DNA of 52,285 nucleotides from Caldithrix sp. (GTDB lineage Bacteria; Spirochaetota; Leptospiria; Turneriellales; Turneriellaceae): the NCBI GenBank assembly GCA_020722745.1, contig DYKF01000001.1, forward strand, positions 1-52,285, given 5' to 3'. Numbering within the stretch: position 1 is the first letter of the stretch; the number at the start of each line of letters is the position of its first letter. Position numbers and translations under genes: made by a program. The notes under the pieces are model-generated. The model saw nothing but the letters and a program-made list of their open reading frames with translations, made no database searches and was not told where the DNA came from. This document shows positions 34,895-46,315 of the stretch, piece after piece.

Positions 34895-35827
34895 TTATAC
34901 GGGAATATTGCGAGCTAATGAATCGAGTAAAGATACTTTTCGATCGTCTCCCCGATTTCGGTAAAGAATGGTAAGATTTGCAATATTGCGTTTGACCATC
35001 GTATCGTAATAACAGGGTTCAAAAAATTGCTGGTGAATGGGATAATTCTGTTCGTACAACTGTTTATAGAGATCCTGTCGGGAAACAACCACGCCATTCT
35101 TAAACGGATTGATAAAAATTTCCGTGTCGCTACTTTCCCATTTAATGAGAAAATGGCGGGGCATGTTGACTCCGTAAACGGGTAGATTATTTTTCTGTGC
35201 GAGAATTAAATAAAGCGTGGAAAGAGACAAAGGAGTTCCGTAAAATTTTCCGAGCAGCAGAGCCTGCAGAGAGTGAGAATCAGGATTTGAAAAAGCAGCA
35301 TCGTTACCGTTTAATCCCAGTGTTTCGTAAATGACGGAATTAATGGCTTCAATGGCGAGAACAGCGTACTCTTCGCGCAGAGTCATTATGGAATCCGGAT
35401 TTACAGAACTGCTTTCTATAACGGCGGGGCTGGTTTGTATTCCATTTCGCCAAAATCGTACTTTCACGAGCTCCGCGAGATCGTCTGTACCCATCTGAAA
35501 GTTTTTCCAGGTAGAATGCGGAGCGGCAATCAATCCAAGCAGCCATGCTGCTCTGTTCAACTCAGAAACTTTATGGCGAACGTGCAGATTCAATTTTGCC
35601 AGTTCCTGGCCGGCATAATCAAAGATAAACTGTTCTTCTATCCCTCTTAAATACAAACGGCCATCGGCTGTAAAATATTCATCAATAATACTGTAGATTT
35701 CTGCCCAGGAAACTCCCGACTGGAGCAAATGGTGGTAGTGCGGGTTTTCATAAAGATCCGGTATCTCGGGTGATTCGTAGAAAATCGACTCGAGAAGCAA
35801 CCGGATTTTTTCGTCCCGCTCTTTCAT
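34895..35827 (-). CDS. SirB1-type transglutaminase-like protein
   Basis: 310 residues. Resembles the SirB1/YchA family with a transglutaminase-like domain. Recognisable segments are INSVIYETLGLNGN (about 162-175), NPDSHSLQALLLGKFYGTPLSLSTLYLILAQ (in two parts), LPVYGVNMPRHFLIKW (about 216-231) and FINPFKNG. The catalytic Cys of true transglutaminases is not evident at the TPLSLS position, so enzymatic activity is doubtful; the His in PRHF is kept. An N-terminal helical region (1-100) is less conserved. It lies three bases after aspS and is probably cotranscribed with it and thiC. The cellular role is unknown. Confidence 0.8.
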   Translation of the reverse strand: MKERDEKIRLLLESIFYESPEIPDLYENPHYHHLLQSGVSWAEIYSIIDEYFTADGRLYLRGIEEQFIFDYAGQELAKLNLHVRHKVSELNRAAWLLGLIAAPHSTWKNFQMGTDDLAELVKVRFWRNGIQTSPAVIESSSVNPDSIMTLREEYAVLAIEAINSVIYETLGLNGNDAAFSNPDSHSLQALLLGKFYGTPLSLSTLYLILAQKNNLPVYGVNMPRHFLIKWESSDTEIFINPFKNGVVVSRQDLYKQLYEQNYPIHQQFFEPCYYDTMVKRNIANLTILYRNRGDDRKVSLLDSLARNIPV

Positions 35828-35830
35828 ACT

Positions 35831-37660
35831 CTATTTTTCCTGTCTCAGAGTTTTTATATTGAGTTCCCGCAACTGTTTAAAATCTACGGAGTCGGGTGCA
35901 CTGCTCATGAGACACTGGCCCTTTTGCGTTTTCGGAAAAGCAATGACATCGCGGATAGAACTGCGCCCTAAAGCAAGCATGAGAATTCTGTCCACGCCAA
36001 AGGCAAGTCCGCCATGCGGAGGCGCACCATATTCCAAGGCTTTCAGCAGGAATCCAAAACGGTCTTCTGCCTGTTCAGGCGTGATACCAAGAAGCTGGAA
36101 TATGGCCTGCTGTACTGGCTGTTCATGGATACGAATACTTCCACCGCCAATTTCTACTCCATTGAGAACAAAGTCATATGCATTGGAGCGAATAGAGAGA
36201 AGTTCTGTTTTCTCCTCCCTGGCGAGGGACGAAATGTCCTTATTCAAAAACGATAACAGTTTCTCTTTATCTTCTTCTACAGGGGCCGTAAACGGATGGT
36301 GGATGGAAGTAATTCCGCCCGTTTCTTTGTCTTCCTCGAAGAGCGGGAAATCGACGACCCATAAAGCGCGGAATCCCGGTTCTATGAGCCCAAAGCGTTC
36401 TCCCATTTTGAGACGCAGCGCAGACAACGTCGGAAAAACAATATCCGCTGAGTCCGCCGCAAAGAAAATAATATCGCCGGGGACAGAACCTGTACGTTCA
36501 ATTAATTCTTTCTGGGATGCTTCGGGCAGAAATTTGGTAATGACAGATTCTAATCCGTTCTCTGTGTGCTTAATCCACGCCAGTCCTTTGGCCTTAAAAT
36601 CCTGCGTTACCCAGTGGGTGAGATCATCGATCTCTTTGCGGGAGAGAGCAGCACCGCCCGGAACGCGGAGCGCTTTTACGCGCCCATGGTTTGCTACGGC
36701 TTTCTGGAATACCTGAAACTCTGTCGTAGAGACCCAGTCTCCCAGTTCTGTGAGGCGCATGTCAAACCGGATATCCGGTTTATCGTTTCCATAGTTTTCC
36801 ATGGCGTCGCGATAACTCATGCGGAGGATTTCAGGATGGGTGACTACGCCAAAAACATCGCTCAACGCGCCGAGTACCATTTGCTGCATTAAACGCATGA
36901 TGGTCCCGCTCGTGACAAAACTCATTTCAATATCAATCTGGGTAAACTCTGGTTGTCTGTCTTTGCGGAGATCCTCGTCCCGGAAGCAACGGGCTATCTG
37001 GTAATAACGCTCGGCGCCGCCTACCATGAGAATCTGTTTAAAAATCTGTGGAGACTGGGGTAGGGCGTAAAAGTCTCCCGGATTCAGGCGGGAAGGAACG
37101 AGAAAATCGCGCGCTCCTTCTGGAGTCGATTTGTTGAGAATAGGCGTTTCAATTTCCCAGAAATCGTTGTCTTCCAGAAAACGACGAATTTGGCGGTAAA
37201 AATTGTGTCGAGCGCGCAGAGCCTCCTGCATGGGAGCACGGCGCAAATCGAGAAAGCGATAACGAAGGCGGTGTTCCTCGGAGGATGTGTCGTCATATTC
37301 ATCGAGAGGAATGGGAGATGGCTTGGCCTTGGCCAGCAATTGCAGATCCTGCACGAGAAGTTCTACCTCCCCCGTTTTGAGCTTGGGATTAACGGCTTCT
37401 TTGGCGCGGTTCCTAAGTGTGCCCATAACCAGAATAACATCTTCGGGGCGCAATGTCTCGGCACGGGCTAATAACTCTTCTCCTTCAGCCTTATCAAAAA
37501 CGATCTGGAGAATGCCGGACCGGTCGCGCAGATCGACAAATAAAACGCCGCCCTGGTCGCGGTAGCGGAAAACCCAACCACTAACGACAATTTTCTGGTC
37601 TGTTACATTTTGTGCGGTCAGATTTCCGCAGGCAATTCTTTGATCGAGAAGATGGCTCAT
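35831..37660 (-). CDS. aspS: Aspartyl-tRNA synthetase
   Basis: 609 residues. Class II synthetase charging tRNA-Asp (or tRNA-Asp and tRNA-Asn). The N-terminal anticodon-binding OB fold is at about 18-105 (VVSGWVFRYRDQGG, FVDLRDRSGILQIVF). Motif 2 is FRDEDLRKDRQPEFTQIDIE. The bacterial GAD insertion is at about 290-415, and motif 3 is GLAFGVDRILMLALG. The length and GAD insert are typical of bacterial-type AspRS. Whether it is discriminating cannot be told here. No ribosome-binding site is visible before the ATG. It follows thiC by 49 bases. Confidence 0.97.
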   Translation of the reverse strand: MSHLLDQRIACGNLTAQNVTDQKIVVSGWVFRYRDQGGVLFVDLRDRSGILQIVFDKAEGEELLARAETLRPEDVILVMGTLRNRAKEAVNPKLKTGEVELLVQDLQLLAKAKPSPIPLDEYDDTSSEEHRLRYRFLDLRRAPMQEALRARHNFYRQIRRFLEDNDFWEIETPILNKSTPEGARDFLVPSRLNPGDFYALPQSPQIFKQILMVGGAERYYQIARCFRDEDLRKDRQPEFTQIDIEMSFVTSGTIMRLMQQMVLGALSDVFGVVTHPEILRMSYRDAMENYGNDKPDIRFDMRLTELGDWVSTTEFQVFQKAVANHGRVKALRVPGGAALSRKEIDDLTHWVTQDFKAKGLAWIKHTENGLESVITKFLPEASQKELIERTGSVPGDIIFFAADSADIVFPTLSALRLKMGERFGLIEPGFRALWVVDFPLFEEDKETGGITSIHHPFTAPVEEDKEKLLSFLNKDISSLAREEKTELLSIRSNAYDFVLNGVEIGGGSIRIHEQPVQQAIFQLLGITPEQAEDRFGFLLKALEYGAPPHGGLAFGVDRILMLALGRSSIRDVIAFPKTQKGQCLMSSAPDSVDFKQLRELNIKTLRQEK

Positions 37661-37709
37661 ATCGGAAAGTATCTGGTTGGCAGATACACCGTCAAGATTT
37701 GCTTTTTTC

Positions 37710-39473
<1,764 letters not shown>

Positions 39474-39601
39474 TCAATCCTCAATTCTGTTACAGCTTTT
39501 CTCATAAAAGGCAGAGATTTCACAATATATAATATAAACACTTGGCCGTTTGCGCTATTTTTTCTGTAGACCGTGAACAGAGTTTTGCGGGAGCGTGTCC
39601 C
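39474..39601. promoter_or_regulatory. Divergent promoter region between thiC and rimI
   Basis: 128 bases with an AT-rich core at 39523-39538 that reads TATAAT on the plus strand (39528-39533) and TATATT on the minus strand. Neither has a good -35 at 16-18 bp, so these are candidate -10 elements only. The thiamine riboswitch motifs expected upstream of thiC (CTGAGA and ACCTGATCTGGATAATGCCAG-like pieces) are absent. The ribosome-binding sites of both genes lie at its edges. Confidence 0.3.
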
Positions 39602-40066
39602 GTGAAGCACTTTACAATGGAGACAGCACGGCGGGAAGACTGCCCGGCGCTGGAAGAAATGGAATGCAGCAGTTTTGACTATTGCTGGAAGAAGCAGGAT
39701 TTTGAAGCTCTTATAGAGCGTGGCGGTCTCGTTCTGTTCTCCAGAAATGTCGGCTATATCGCTCTGGAAGTTCTTTTCGGAGAAGCAGAAATTTTGCGCT
39801 TGGCCGTTGTTCCGCAACAGCGAAGGAGGGGAATCGCAACTTTGCTATTGCACGAAGCCATAGAACACATGAAGGAGCAGGGCTGCGAGAATGTTTTTCT
39901 GGAAGTATCCGCCGCAAACGAAGCCGCCGCCTTGTTCTACCAGCGACATGAATTTTCTCAAACAGGGCTGCGCAAAAAATATTATCGAGATGGAAGCGAT
40001 GCTATATTAATGCATCGGAAAATACTTGACTTGTCAGAGAAAAGTAGCAGAAAAACCAATGAGTGA
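39602..40066 (+). CDS. rimI: Ribosomal protein S18 alanine N-acetyltransferase (RimI-like)
   Basis: 155 residues from the GTG at 39602, chosen for GGGAG about nine bases upstream; an upstream TTG (39542) would add 20 residues unlike the family. GNAT fold: the acetyl-CoA loop is [22 protein letters not shown], and [20 protein letters not shown] followed by [18 protein letters not shown] is the RimI-type C-terminus. RimI acetylates the N-terminal alanine of S18, though related enzymes act on other proteins. It overlaps acs by eight bases (ATGAGTGA). Confidence 0.85.
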   Translation: MKHFTMETARREDCPALEEMECSSFDYCWKKQDFEALIERGGLVLFSRNVGYIALEVLFGEAEILRLAVVPQQRRRGIATLLLHEAIEHMKEQGCENVFLEVSAANEAAALFYQRHEFSQTGLRKKYYRDGSDAILMHRKILDLSEKSSRKTNE

Positions 40067-42014
40067 AATATATAAACCTGCAGAGATTCATCCGGAGAAC
40101 GCCTCGGCTGCCCATGTCAATTCCATGGAGCAGTACCACGCCCTGTATAGGGAGTCTATCGAACAACCAGAGCAATTCTGGGCCAAACAGGCAGAAGAAC
40201 ATCTTACCTGGTTTCGCAAGTGGGACAAGGTCCTTGAGAACAATTTTGCCAACGCAAAAGTAACCTGGTTTTCCGGTGCAAAACTCAACCTGAGTTACAA
40301 CGCTCTCGACAGACATTTATCTACCCCGCGAAAGAACAAAGCGGCTCTGATATGGGAAGGAGACTTCCCCGATGAGTCGAAAACGTACACATACCAGCAA
40401 CTGCACAGAGAAGTCAGCCGTTTTGCCAATGTTCTTAAAAAGCACGGAGTAAAAAAAGGGGATACGGTTACCATATACCTCCCCATGATTCCCGAACTTG
40501 CAGTAGCTGTACTTGCCTGTGCAAGAATCGGCGCCATCCACTCCGTCGTATTTGGTGGTTTTTCTCCCGATGCGCTGCGCGACCGCATTCTCGATGCAAA
40601 ATCGTCCTTCGTTATTACATCGGATGGGGCGTATAGAGGGGGCAAAACAATCCCCATGAAACAGAATGCCGATGCCGCCGTAGAGCAGACTCCCGATGTC
40701 CGCAAAGTATTTGTTGTACGCCGTACGGGACATGACCTGTACCACTGGAAAGAAGGACGCGACTACTGGTACCACCACGAAATGCGTTCAGAGGAAATAT
40801 CGGATCATTGTCCGGCAGAGGAGATGGACGCAGAAGATCCTCTTTTCATTCTGTATACATCCGGTTCCACGGGAAAACCTAAAGGAGTACTGCACACGAC
40901 GGCTGGCTACGGTTTATACGCTTCTGTAACGCATAAGTATATTTTTGACATCCGTGAGTCCGATACCTATTTTTCAACAGCCGACATCGGCTGGATAACA
41001 GGGCATAGCTACATTCTCTACGGACCGCTCATCAATGGAGCCACTTCCCTCATGTTTGAGGGAATTCCCACATTCCCCGAAAATGACCGCTACTGGAAAA
41101 TGGTAGAAAAATACAAAGTGAACATTTTTTATACCGCTCCCACAGCCATCCGGGCGCTCATGCGGTTTGGAAATGAACCGGTAGAAAAGAACGATCTGTC
41201 TTCCCTGAGACTTCTCGGCAGTGTAGGAGAACCCATCAATCCAGAAGCATGGCGCTGGTATTTTAATGTAGTCGGCAAAGGGAAATCGCCGATTGTCGAT
41301 ACATGGTGGCAGACGGAGACGGGAGGAATCATGATATCTGCCCTGCCGGGAGTTACTCCCTTGAAACCCGGTTCTGCCACGCTGCCTTTCTTTGGAATTG
41401 AACCTGTTCTGGTAGATGCAGAAGGAAAAGAGCTCTCCGGAGCCACCGAAGGAAACCTCTGCATTAAATCTCCCTGGCCATCCATGATGCGCGGAGTCTA
41501 TGGCGACCCGGAACGTTTTTTCCAAACCTATTTTGCAACCTTTCCAGGGTATTATTTTACGGGCGATGGAGCCAAGCGCGACGAAGACGGCTATTACTGG
41601 ATTACGGGTCGCGTAGATGACGTTCTCAATGTTTCGGGACACAGGCTCGGAACGGCGGAAATTGAATCCGCTCTCGTTCTGCATTCTAAAGTGGCAGAGG
41701 CTGCCGTGGTTGGCTATCCCCATGACATCAAGGGGCAAGGTGTTTATGCCTATGTCACGCTCGTTGCCGGGGCAGAGCCGGGAGAACAACTCAAAGAAGA
41801 ACTGATTCGAAAGGTTTCTGCCGAGCTTTCACCCATTGCAAAGCCCGATATAATCCAGTTTGCTCCCGGCCTTCCCAAAACGCGAAGCGGAAAGATTATG
41901 CGACGCATTTTGAGAAAAATAGCAGCGGGCGAAGTCGACCAGCTTGGAGATACGAGCACTCTGGCAGACCCAACCGTTGTCGATGATCTCGTGAAACACC
42001 GGGAACACAAGTGA
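40059..42014 (+). CDS. acs: Acetyl-CoA synthetase
   Basis: 651 residues, the normal length. Converts acetate, ATP and CoA to acetyl-CoA through acetyl-AMP. Motifs: [12 protein letters not shown] (A3), the acetate-pocket tryptophan in [33 protein letters not shown] (A7/A8 hinge), and SGKIMRR with the catalytic lysine (usually regulated by acetylation) near residue 611. A GNAT acetyltransferase gene directly upstream is suggestive, since some Acs enzymes are silenced by GNATs, but the neighbour looks like RimI. The ATG was chosen over an upstream TTG because of the coupling overlap with rimI. Confidence 0.96.
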   Translation: MSEIYKPAEIHPENASAAHVNSMEQYHALYRESIEQPEQFWAKQAEEHLTWFRKWDKVLENNFANAKVTWFSGAKLNLSYNALDRHLSTPRKNKAALIWEGDFPDESKTYTYQQLHREVSRFANVLKKHGVKKGDTVTIYLPMIPELAVAVLACARIGAIHSVVFGGFSPDALRDRILDAKSSFVITSDGAYRGGKTIPMKQNADAAVEQTPDVRKVFVVRRTGHDLYHWKEGRDYWYHHEMRSEEISDHCPAEEMDAEDPLFILYTSGSTGKPKGVLHTTAGYGLYASVTHKYIFDIRESDTYFSTADIGWITGHSYILYGPLINGATSLMFEGIPTFPENDRYWKMVEKYKVNIFYTAPTAIRALMRFGNEPVEKNDLSSLRLLGSVGEPINPEAWRWYFNVVGKGKSPIVDTWWQTETGGIMISALPGVTPLKPGSATLPFFGIEPVLVDAEGKELSGATEGNLCIKSPWPSMMRGVYGDPERFFQTYFATFPGYYFTGDGAKRDEDGYYWITGRVDDVLNVSGHRLGTAEIESALVLHSKVAEAAVVGYPHDIKGQGVYAYVTLVAGAEPGEQLKEELIRKVSAELSPIAKPDIIQFAPGLPKTRSGKIMRRILRKIAAGEVDQLGDTSTLADPTVVDDLVKHREHK

Positions 42015-43459
42015 TTCTGGTATCGCAGAGCGATCTGCGTTTGGCAGGTTTTTATTCCGATTACCGCGAAGAATTTCGCGGTACGGGTTTTGCCATAGAC
42101 AGCCGAAAAGTAAAACAGGGCGACATTTTTATTGGTCTCGATGGTGTTTCCCAGAAAGGAGCTAACTTTGCGCTTATGGCCCTCGAGAAAGGTGCGGTTG
42201 CTGCCCTGCTTCCCGACAGCTCGCGCAGAGATGTATTCAAAAATCAGCCCGTTTTTTTTTCAAAGGATTTCTTTTCATCCCTTGGGAAACTTTTGTACGG
42301 CGGAATAGATCCAAAGCTGTTTCCTAAAATTGTAGCCGTTACGGGAACCAATGGAAAAACAACAATTGCATGGTCTCTCGCTAAGGCCTTGCGGGGACTT
42401 GGCCAAAGTGCTGTGTACGCCGGAACGATCGGAATAGATTACGGCAGAGGCACGGAAAAGACAGGTCTCACTACGCCCGACATTCTTACCATTTCCAGTA
42501 TGGTGCACAAGGCGGCCCAAGAGAAGATTCCCTGGATTATTCTCGAAGCGAGTTCTCACGGAATTGAGCAGGGCCGCCTGGCGGGCTTGCCCCTGTTTGC
42601 GGCTCTCTTCACCAATCTTACTCCGGATCATCTCGATTATCACAAAACGATGGAAAATTATTTTGCGGCCAAAAGCCATTTATTTGAAGAGGCTTCTTCC
42701 AAAACTTTTTTTATCATCAACGCGGAAGATCCGTATGGGGAACAACTGTATCAAAAATACAGAGGAAGGCTGAGAGTATTGGGCATTGGAAAGGAGGTGA
42801 TTCTCGACAAGGTACTACCCGGTCTGGATCAAAGTTCCGCCACCTTGAACATGGATGGCAATTCCTTTCCCATAGTACTGCCACTTCCCGGACGATACAA
42901 TATTCTAAATTCTATTTTTATTTTTCTTGTTCTCATGGCTGCCGGATTTGAGCCACAGTTAGTTTTGCGGCAACTCGCAGAAATGTCTCTTCCGCCAGGT
43001 CGCATGGAAAAAATTTCCATTTCCCAAAATCGCCTGATCATTGTCGATTATGCGCATACACCGGATGCCATTTCCAAAGCGATTGATGCATTGCGCGAGA
43101 GCGGAACGCAAACTCTCTCCATTGTTTTTGGAGCAGGAGGCGACAGGGATAGCGAAAAAAGACCTCTGATGGGAAAAGCGGCATCGAAAGCAGATGTCGT
43201 GTATCTCACGAGCGACAATCCCCGCAGCGAGAATCCCATGGACATTATTGCGCAAATACAGTCGGGGATTACGGATACGAAAACTGTGATAGAGCCCGAT
43301 CGAAAAAAAGCAATTGAACGTGCACTCTCTGAATTGCCTCCTGGCGGTGTGCTTCTAATCGCTGGAAAGGGGCACGAAAACACACAACAAATCGGAAATA
43401 CGTTTTTACCATTTAACGATGTAGAAGTTGTCAGGGAGATTGCCCATGCAGAATCTTAA
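42011..43459 (+). CDS. murE: UDP-MurNAc-Ala-Glu ligase MurE, meso-DAP type
   Basis: 482 residues from a GTG that overlaps the acs stop (GTGA). Adds the third stem-peptide residue in peptidoglycan synthesis. ATP loop is VTGTNGKTT; carbamylated-lysine and UDP-MurNAc sites are in [11 protein letters not shown] and [11 protein letters not shown]; the C-terminal ligase domain has [10 protein letters not shown]. The substrate motif DNPR starts at D402 ([10 protein letters not shown]), the mark of meso-diaminopimelate enzymes; lysine- and ornithine-type enzymes differ there. It overlaps murF by 14 bases. Confidence 0.96.
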   Translation: MILVSQSDLRLAGFYSDYREEFRGTGFAIDSRKVKQGDIFIGLDGVSQKGANFALMALEKGAVAALLPDSSRRDVFKNQPVFFSKDFFSSLGKLLYGGIDPKLFPKIVAVTGTNGKTTIAWSLAKALRGLGQSAVYAGTIGIDYGRGTEKTGLTTPDILTISSMVHKAAQEKIPWIILEASSHGIEQGRLAGLPLFAALFTNLTPDHLDYHKTMENYFAAKSHLFEEASSKTFFIINAEDPYGEQLYQKYRGRLRVLGIGKEVILDKVLPGLDQSSATLNMDGNSFPIVLPLPGRYNILNSIFIFLVLMAAGFEPQLVLRQLAEMSLPPGRMEKISISQNRLIIVDYAHTPDAISKAIDALRESGTQTLSIVFGAGGDRDSEKRPLMGKAASKADVVYLTSDNPRSENPMDIIAQIQSGITDTKTVIEPDRKKAIERALSELPPGGVLLIAGKGHENTQQIGNTFLPFNDVEVVREIAHAES

Positions 43460-44807
43460 TATACCTGTCAAAAATCTTTCGGATTATTTTCTCGAGGCAG
43501 ACAGCGAGGAACTTGTCATTCACTCTCTACAGACAGATACCAGAAAAGACCTTCAAGGTTCGTGGTTTATTGCGCTCAAAGGAGAAAATCATAATGGCCA
43601 CGATTATATCGAGACCGCCATACGCTCTGGTGCTCAGGGTATCATTCTTTCCGAAGGAGTTGCCCCGCAATCCATACCATATATCTATGTCTCCGACACA
43701 ACAGAATTTCTGGGTCACCTGGCGTCTTACTGGAGGGATACTCTCCAGCCTTTTGTTATTGGCGTTACTGGTTCTAATGGAAAAACGAGTACAAAGGATT
43801 TTATAGCCCATTTGTTTCGCTCCCTCTATGGCGGTGAAGCGGTTTTGGCCACTTTAGGTAATCTCAACAATCATTTTGGAGTTCCATTTACTCTGCTCCA
43901 TCTTACGCCAGCGCACCGCATCGCTATAATTGAAATGGGAATGAATCATCCAGGAGAAATTGAACGACTGAGCCTCATTGCAAAACCGGACATTTCTATT
44001 ATCACCTCCATTGCGGAGGGGCATATTGGGCACATGGGAGAGCTGGATGCTATCGCACGGGAAAAGGCTTCCATCGCAGCAGGGACTACAGGAAAGAAAA
44101 TTATTCTGCACCCCGAACTGGAACAGTTTCCTGCTCTTGTGGCAACACTGCAAAAATATTCTGCGACGGGTATTCATCCTGTTCCTGTATCTTACCAGAA
44201 AAATGATTCCACCAGACAAATTGATTTTACTTACAAAAATTGTAGTGCAAGTTTTCCCATACCAGGGGAACACCAGTGGAAGAATTTTTTGCTCGCTGTA
44301 ACAGCTTTCTCACAGTCTCTGCCGGCATTGACAGAACAGGAACTGTGTCGTGCGTTTTCCAGCATTTCTGAACTGGTGAGCCCCAAAGGTCGTATGAATC
44401 GTCTGGTTTCTGGATCGCTGATTTTATGGGATGATACCTACAATGCAAATCCGGCTTCCTTTCTCGCGGCATTGCAAACGGTTGGCGGAAGCGAAACCGC
44501 AGGCGTATTTGGAGAGATGAGAGAACTTGGCGAAAAGTCTGTCTCACTGCACCGACAGCTTGCCGTGGATTCGGCCAGGCATCTCGCGAAACTTGTCTTT
44601 GTTACAGACAAGGAAGAGCTTATCCATGCCGTTCGAGAAGGCTGGGCCGATGGCAAAGGCCTTGCGGAAAATCTGTTTGTGACTTTTCAGAAAGATTGTG
44701 CAAAAGTCCGAGCCTTTGTATCTGGCTCAGGAATACGGCAGATTTTATTCAAGGGGTCGCGCGGAGCAAAAATGGAAGAGTGGATTCCCTGTTTTCAGGA
44801 AATGTGA
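43446..44807 (+). CDS. murF: UDP-MurNAc-tripeptide D-Ala-D-Ala ligase MurF
   Basis: 453 residues from the ATG at 43446, seven bases after AGGGAG. The frame could extend six codons to a TTG, which is less likely. Adds D-Ala-D-Ala to the peptidoglycan precursor. Motifs: SLQTDTRKDLQGSWFIALKG (N-terminal domain), ATP loop VTGSNGKTSTKD, IIEMGMNHPGEIERL, and DDTYNANPASFLAAL in the last domain. murE and murF are adjacent as in the dcw cluster, but the rest of that cluster is absent here. The 3' end overlaps a convergent gene by 13 bases. Confidence 0.96.
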   Translation: MQNLNIPVKNLSDYFLEADSEELVIHSLQTDTRKDLQGSWFIALKGENHNGHDYIETAIRSGAQGIILSEGVAPQSIPYIYVSDTTEFLGHLASYWRDTLQPFVIGVTGSNGKTSTKDFIAHLFRSLYGGEAVLATLGNLNNHFGVPFTLLHLTPAHRIAIIEMGMNHPGEIERLSLIAKPDISIITSIAEGHIGHMGELDAIAREKASIAAGTTGKKIILHPELEQFPALVATLQKYSATGIHPVPVSYQKNDSTRQIDFTYKNCSASFPIPGEHQWKNFLLAVTAFSQSLPALTEQELCRAFSSISELVSPKGRMNRLVSGSLILWDDTYNANPASFLAALQTVGGSETAGVFGEMRELGEKSVSLHRQLAVDSARHLAKLVFVTDKEELIHAVREGWADGKGLAENLFVTFQKDCAKVRAFVSGSGIRQILFKGSRGAKMEEWIPCFQEM

Positions 44808-45664
44808 TATTCATATCCCTGCGGTATGGCAACCGTTTGGGGAAATATTTTTTTTGCGCTTGCTTCCATGGCTTTTAGATCTGCATCCGAATGCGTTGGG
44901 TCGTGATGAATTAAGTGCAGCTCCTGAACGTTTCCCTGCTCTGCTATCCAGGCTCCGATGGCATAGGTAGAATGCCCCCATCCGGTTTTTCCTTTTTCGT
45001 ACTCTTCGGGTGTATATTGCGCATCGACAGCGATGGCTTTTGCCCCCTTCGCAAATTTTGCAAGTTTGCTTTCCATTCTATTGCCATGCTCAAAATCGGT
45101 GGCAAAAACGTAATCTCCTTCGGGAGTGGAAAAACGGTACGCAAGGGTGCTGTTGGGATGCTGCATCCGGAGAGTATGAATTTCCAGATTTCCAAAACGA
45201 AGCGGCGTGCCAGGAATTAGTTCATGAAACGTAATTTCGGAGCTCATCTGGTGGGTGGCTATGGGAAAGTACATGAACTGCTGCTGCATATGCAGAGTCT
45301 TTTTGATCGTCCAGGTTTCCATTTCTTCCTTTCCGTTATCCTGTATCGTTGGGATTGTCTTGGTTTCGCCGTAGATTTCGAAAAGATTGCCAGGGATATA
45401 CGCAGGAACAAAGAACGGGAATCCCTGTATATGGTCCCAATGGGTGTGGGTAAAGAGAATGCGCGCCATTCCCTTGCCATTGCCAAAGCCCTCGCGCAAC
45501 AGGTCGGCACCTAAAATACGAATGCCGGTTCCCGTATCGAGGATAAATTTTTCTCCCTGGTATTCCAAGAGAACGCAGGTGGTCTCGCCCCCAAAAATAT
45601 CAAAGCCAGGACCAGAAACTGGGATGGATCCGCGAACTCCGTAATATTTAACGCGCAGGCTCAT
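44795..45664 (-). CDS. Metallo-beta-lactamase-fold phosphodiesterase-like hydrolase
   Basis: 289 residues. N-terminal MSLRVKYYGVRGSIPVSGPG and the motif THTHWDH (H73, H75, D77, H78) with ILDTGTGIR before it match the PhnP/cAMP-phosphodiesterase-like branch of the metallo-beta-lactamase superfamily. The later ligands are in MQHPNSTLAYRF, ATDFEHGN and LIHHDPTHSD. All metal ligands appear present, so activity on a phosphodiester or cyclic nucleotide is likely; the substrate is unknown. It lies 42 bases after phoU on the same strand with no terminator, so it may belong to the Pst transcript. Its 3' end overlaps murF. Confidence 0.85.
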   Translation of the reverse strand: MSLRVKYYGVRGSIPVSGPGFDIFGGETTCVLLEYQGEKFILDTGTGIRILGADLLREGFGNGKGMARILFTHTHWDHIQGFPFFVPAYIPGNLFEIYGETKTIPTIQDNGKEEMETWTIKKTLHMQQQFMYFPIATHQMSSEITFHELIPGTPLRFGNLEIHTLRMQHPNSTLAYRFSTPEGDYVFATDFEHGNRMESKLAKFAKGAKAIAVDAQYTPEEYEKGKTGWGHSTYAIGAWIAEQGNVQELHLIHHDPTHSDADLKAMEASAKKIFPQTVAIPQGYEYHIS

Positions 45665-45706
45665 AATTGTTCTTACAGTGTCGGCAGAAAGAGACGTATT
45701 CTTTTT

Positions 45707-46315
45707 TTATTTTTGAGAAAAATGGCGTATATCTGTTCCTTCCGACGCATAAATAATATTTTCTGCTATGTTTACGGCATGGTCTGCAATTCTTTCCAGA
45801 GACTTGGCCATAAACGTAGTACGCAAATCGCCAGGATATTTCTTCAGTATATCGTAAAACAGAGAATCTATTGTGTCATCCTGGGAGATGATTATTCTTC
45901 CCGCGTTGGGATCGCGAGATACCAAAAGGTCAAACGAGGATAGAGCAATGCCAGTAGAGAGTTCACTCAAAGAAATAAGTTCTTCCGGAAGCGGATCCTG
46001 GCCTTTAGAGTAATCTCTCGAAAGATTTTTGCATTCATCGCCAATTCTTTCGAGATCGGATGTCATTTTGAGTACTGAAACAATATAACGTAATTCGCTT
46101 GCATGGGGAGAATGCCGTGCAATGTACTCTACCGCGAGTTCATCGATTCTCTTTTCGAGACTATCGATTACCTTGTCTTTCTGCTGCATGGTTTGGTAGT
46201 CGGGCGCTTTCCCAGCGTTAATGGAATCGGCTGAATAGTGCAGCATGACAGAGAGTTCCGTCGTAATTTGTTCCATTGTTTTTTCTATTTCGGAGGCTTT
46301 TTTCTGTTCCATCAT
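45707..46315 (-). CDS. phoU: Phosphate signalling protein PhoU
   Basis: 202 residues, somewhat shorter than the usual 220-240. Two three-helix bundles are expected. The conserved metal-binding helices are visible as VLKMTSDLERIGDECKNLSR (about 82-101) and FMAKSLERIADHAVNIAENI (about 168-187). PhoU couples Pst transporter state to the phosphate-responsive histidine kinase PhoR; neither PhoR nor PhoB is in the window. Its start overlaps the pstB stop in ATGATG, with AGGAAG upstream. Confidence 0.93.
   Translation of the reverse strand: MMEQKKASEIEKTMEQITTELSVMLHYSADSINAGKAPDYQTMQQKDKVIDSLEKRIDELAVEYIARHSPHASELRYIVSVLKMTSDLERIGDECKNLSRDYSKGQDPLPEELISLSELSTGIALSSFDLLVSRDPNAGRIIISQDDTIDSLFYDILKKYPGDLRTTFMAKSLERIADHAVNIAENIIYASEGTDIRHFSQK

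Noticed and set aside
40026-40058. Upstream TTG start for acetyl-CoA synthetase
   Set aside because: The ATG at 40059 forms the ATGAGTGA overlap used repeatedly in this window, and the extra 11 residues are unlike family members.
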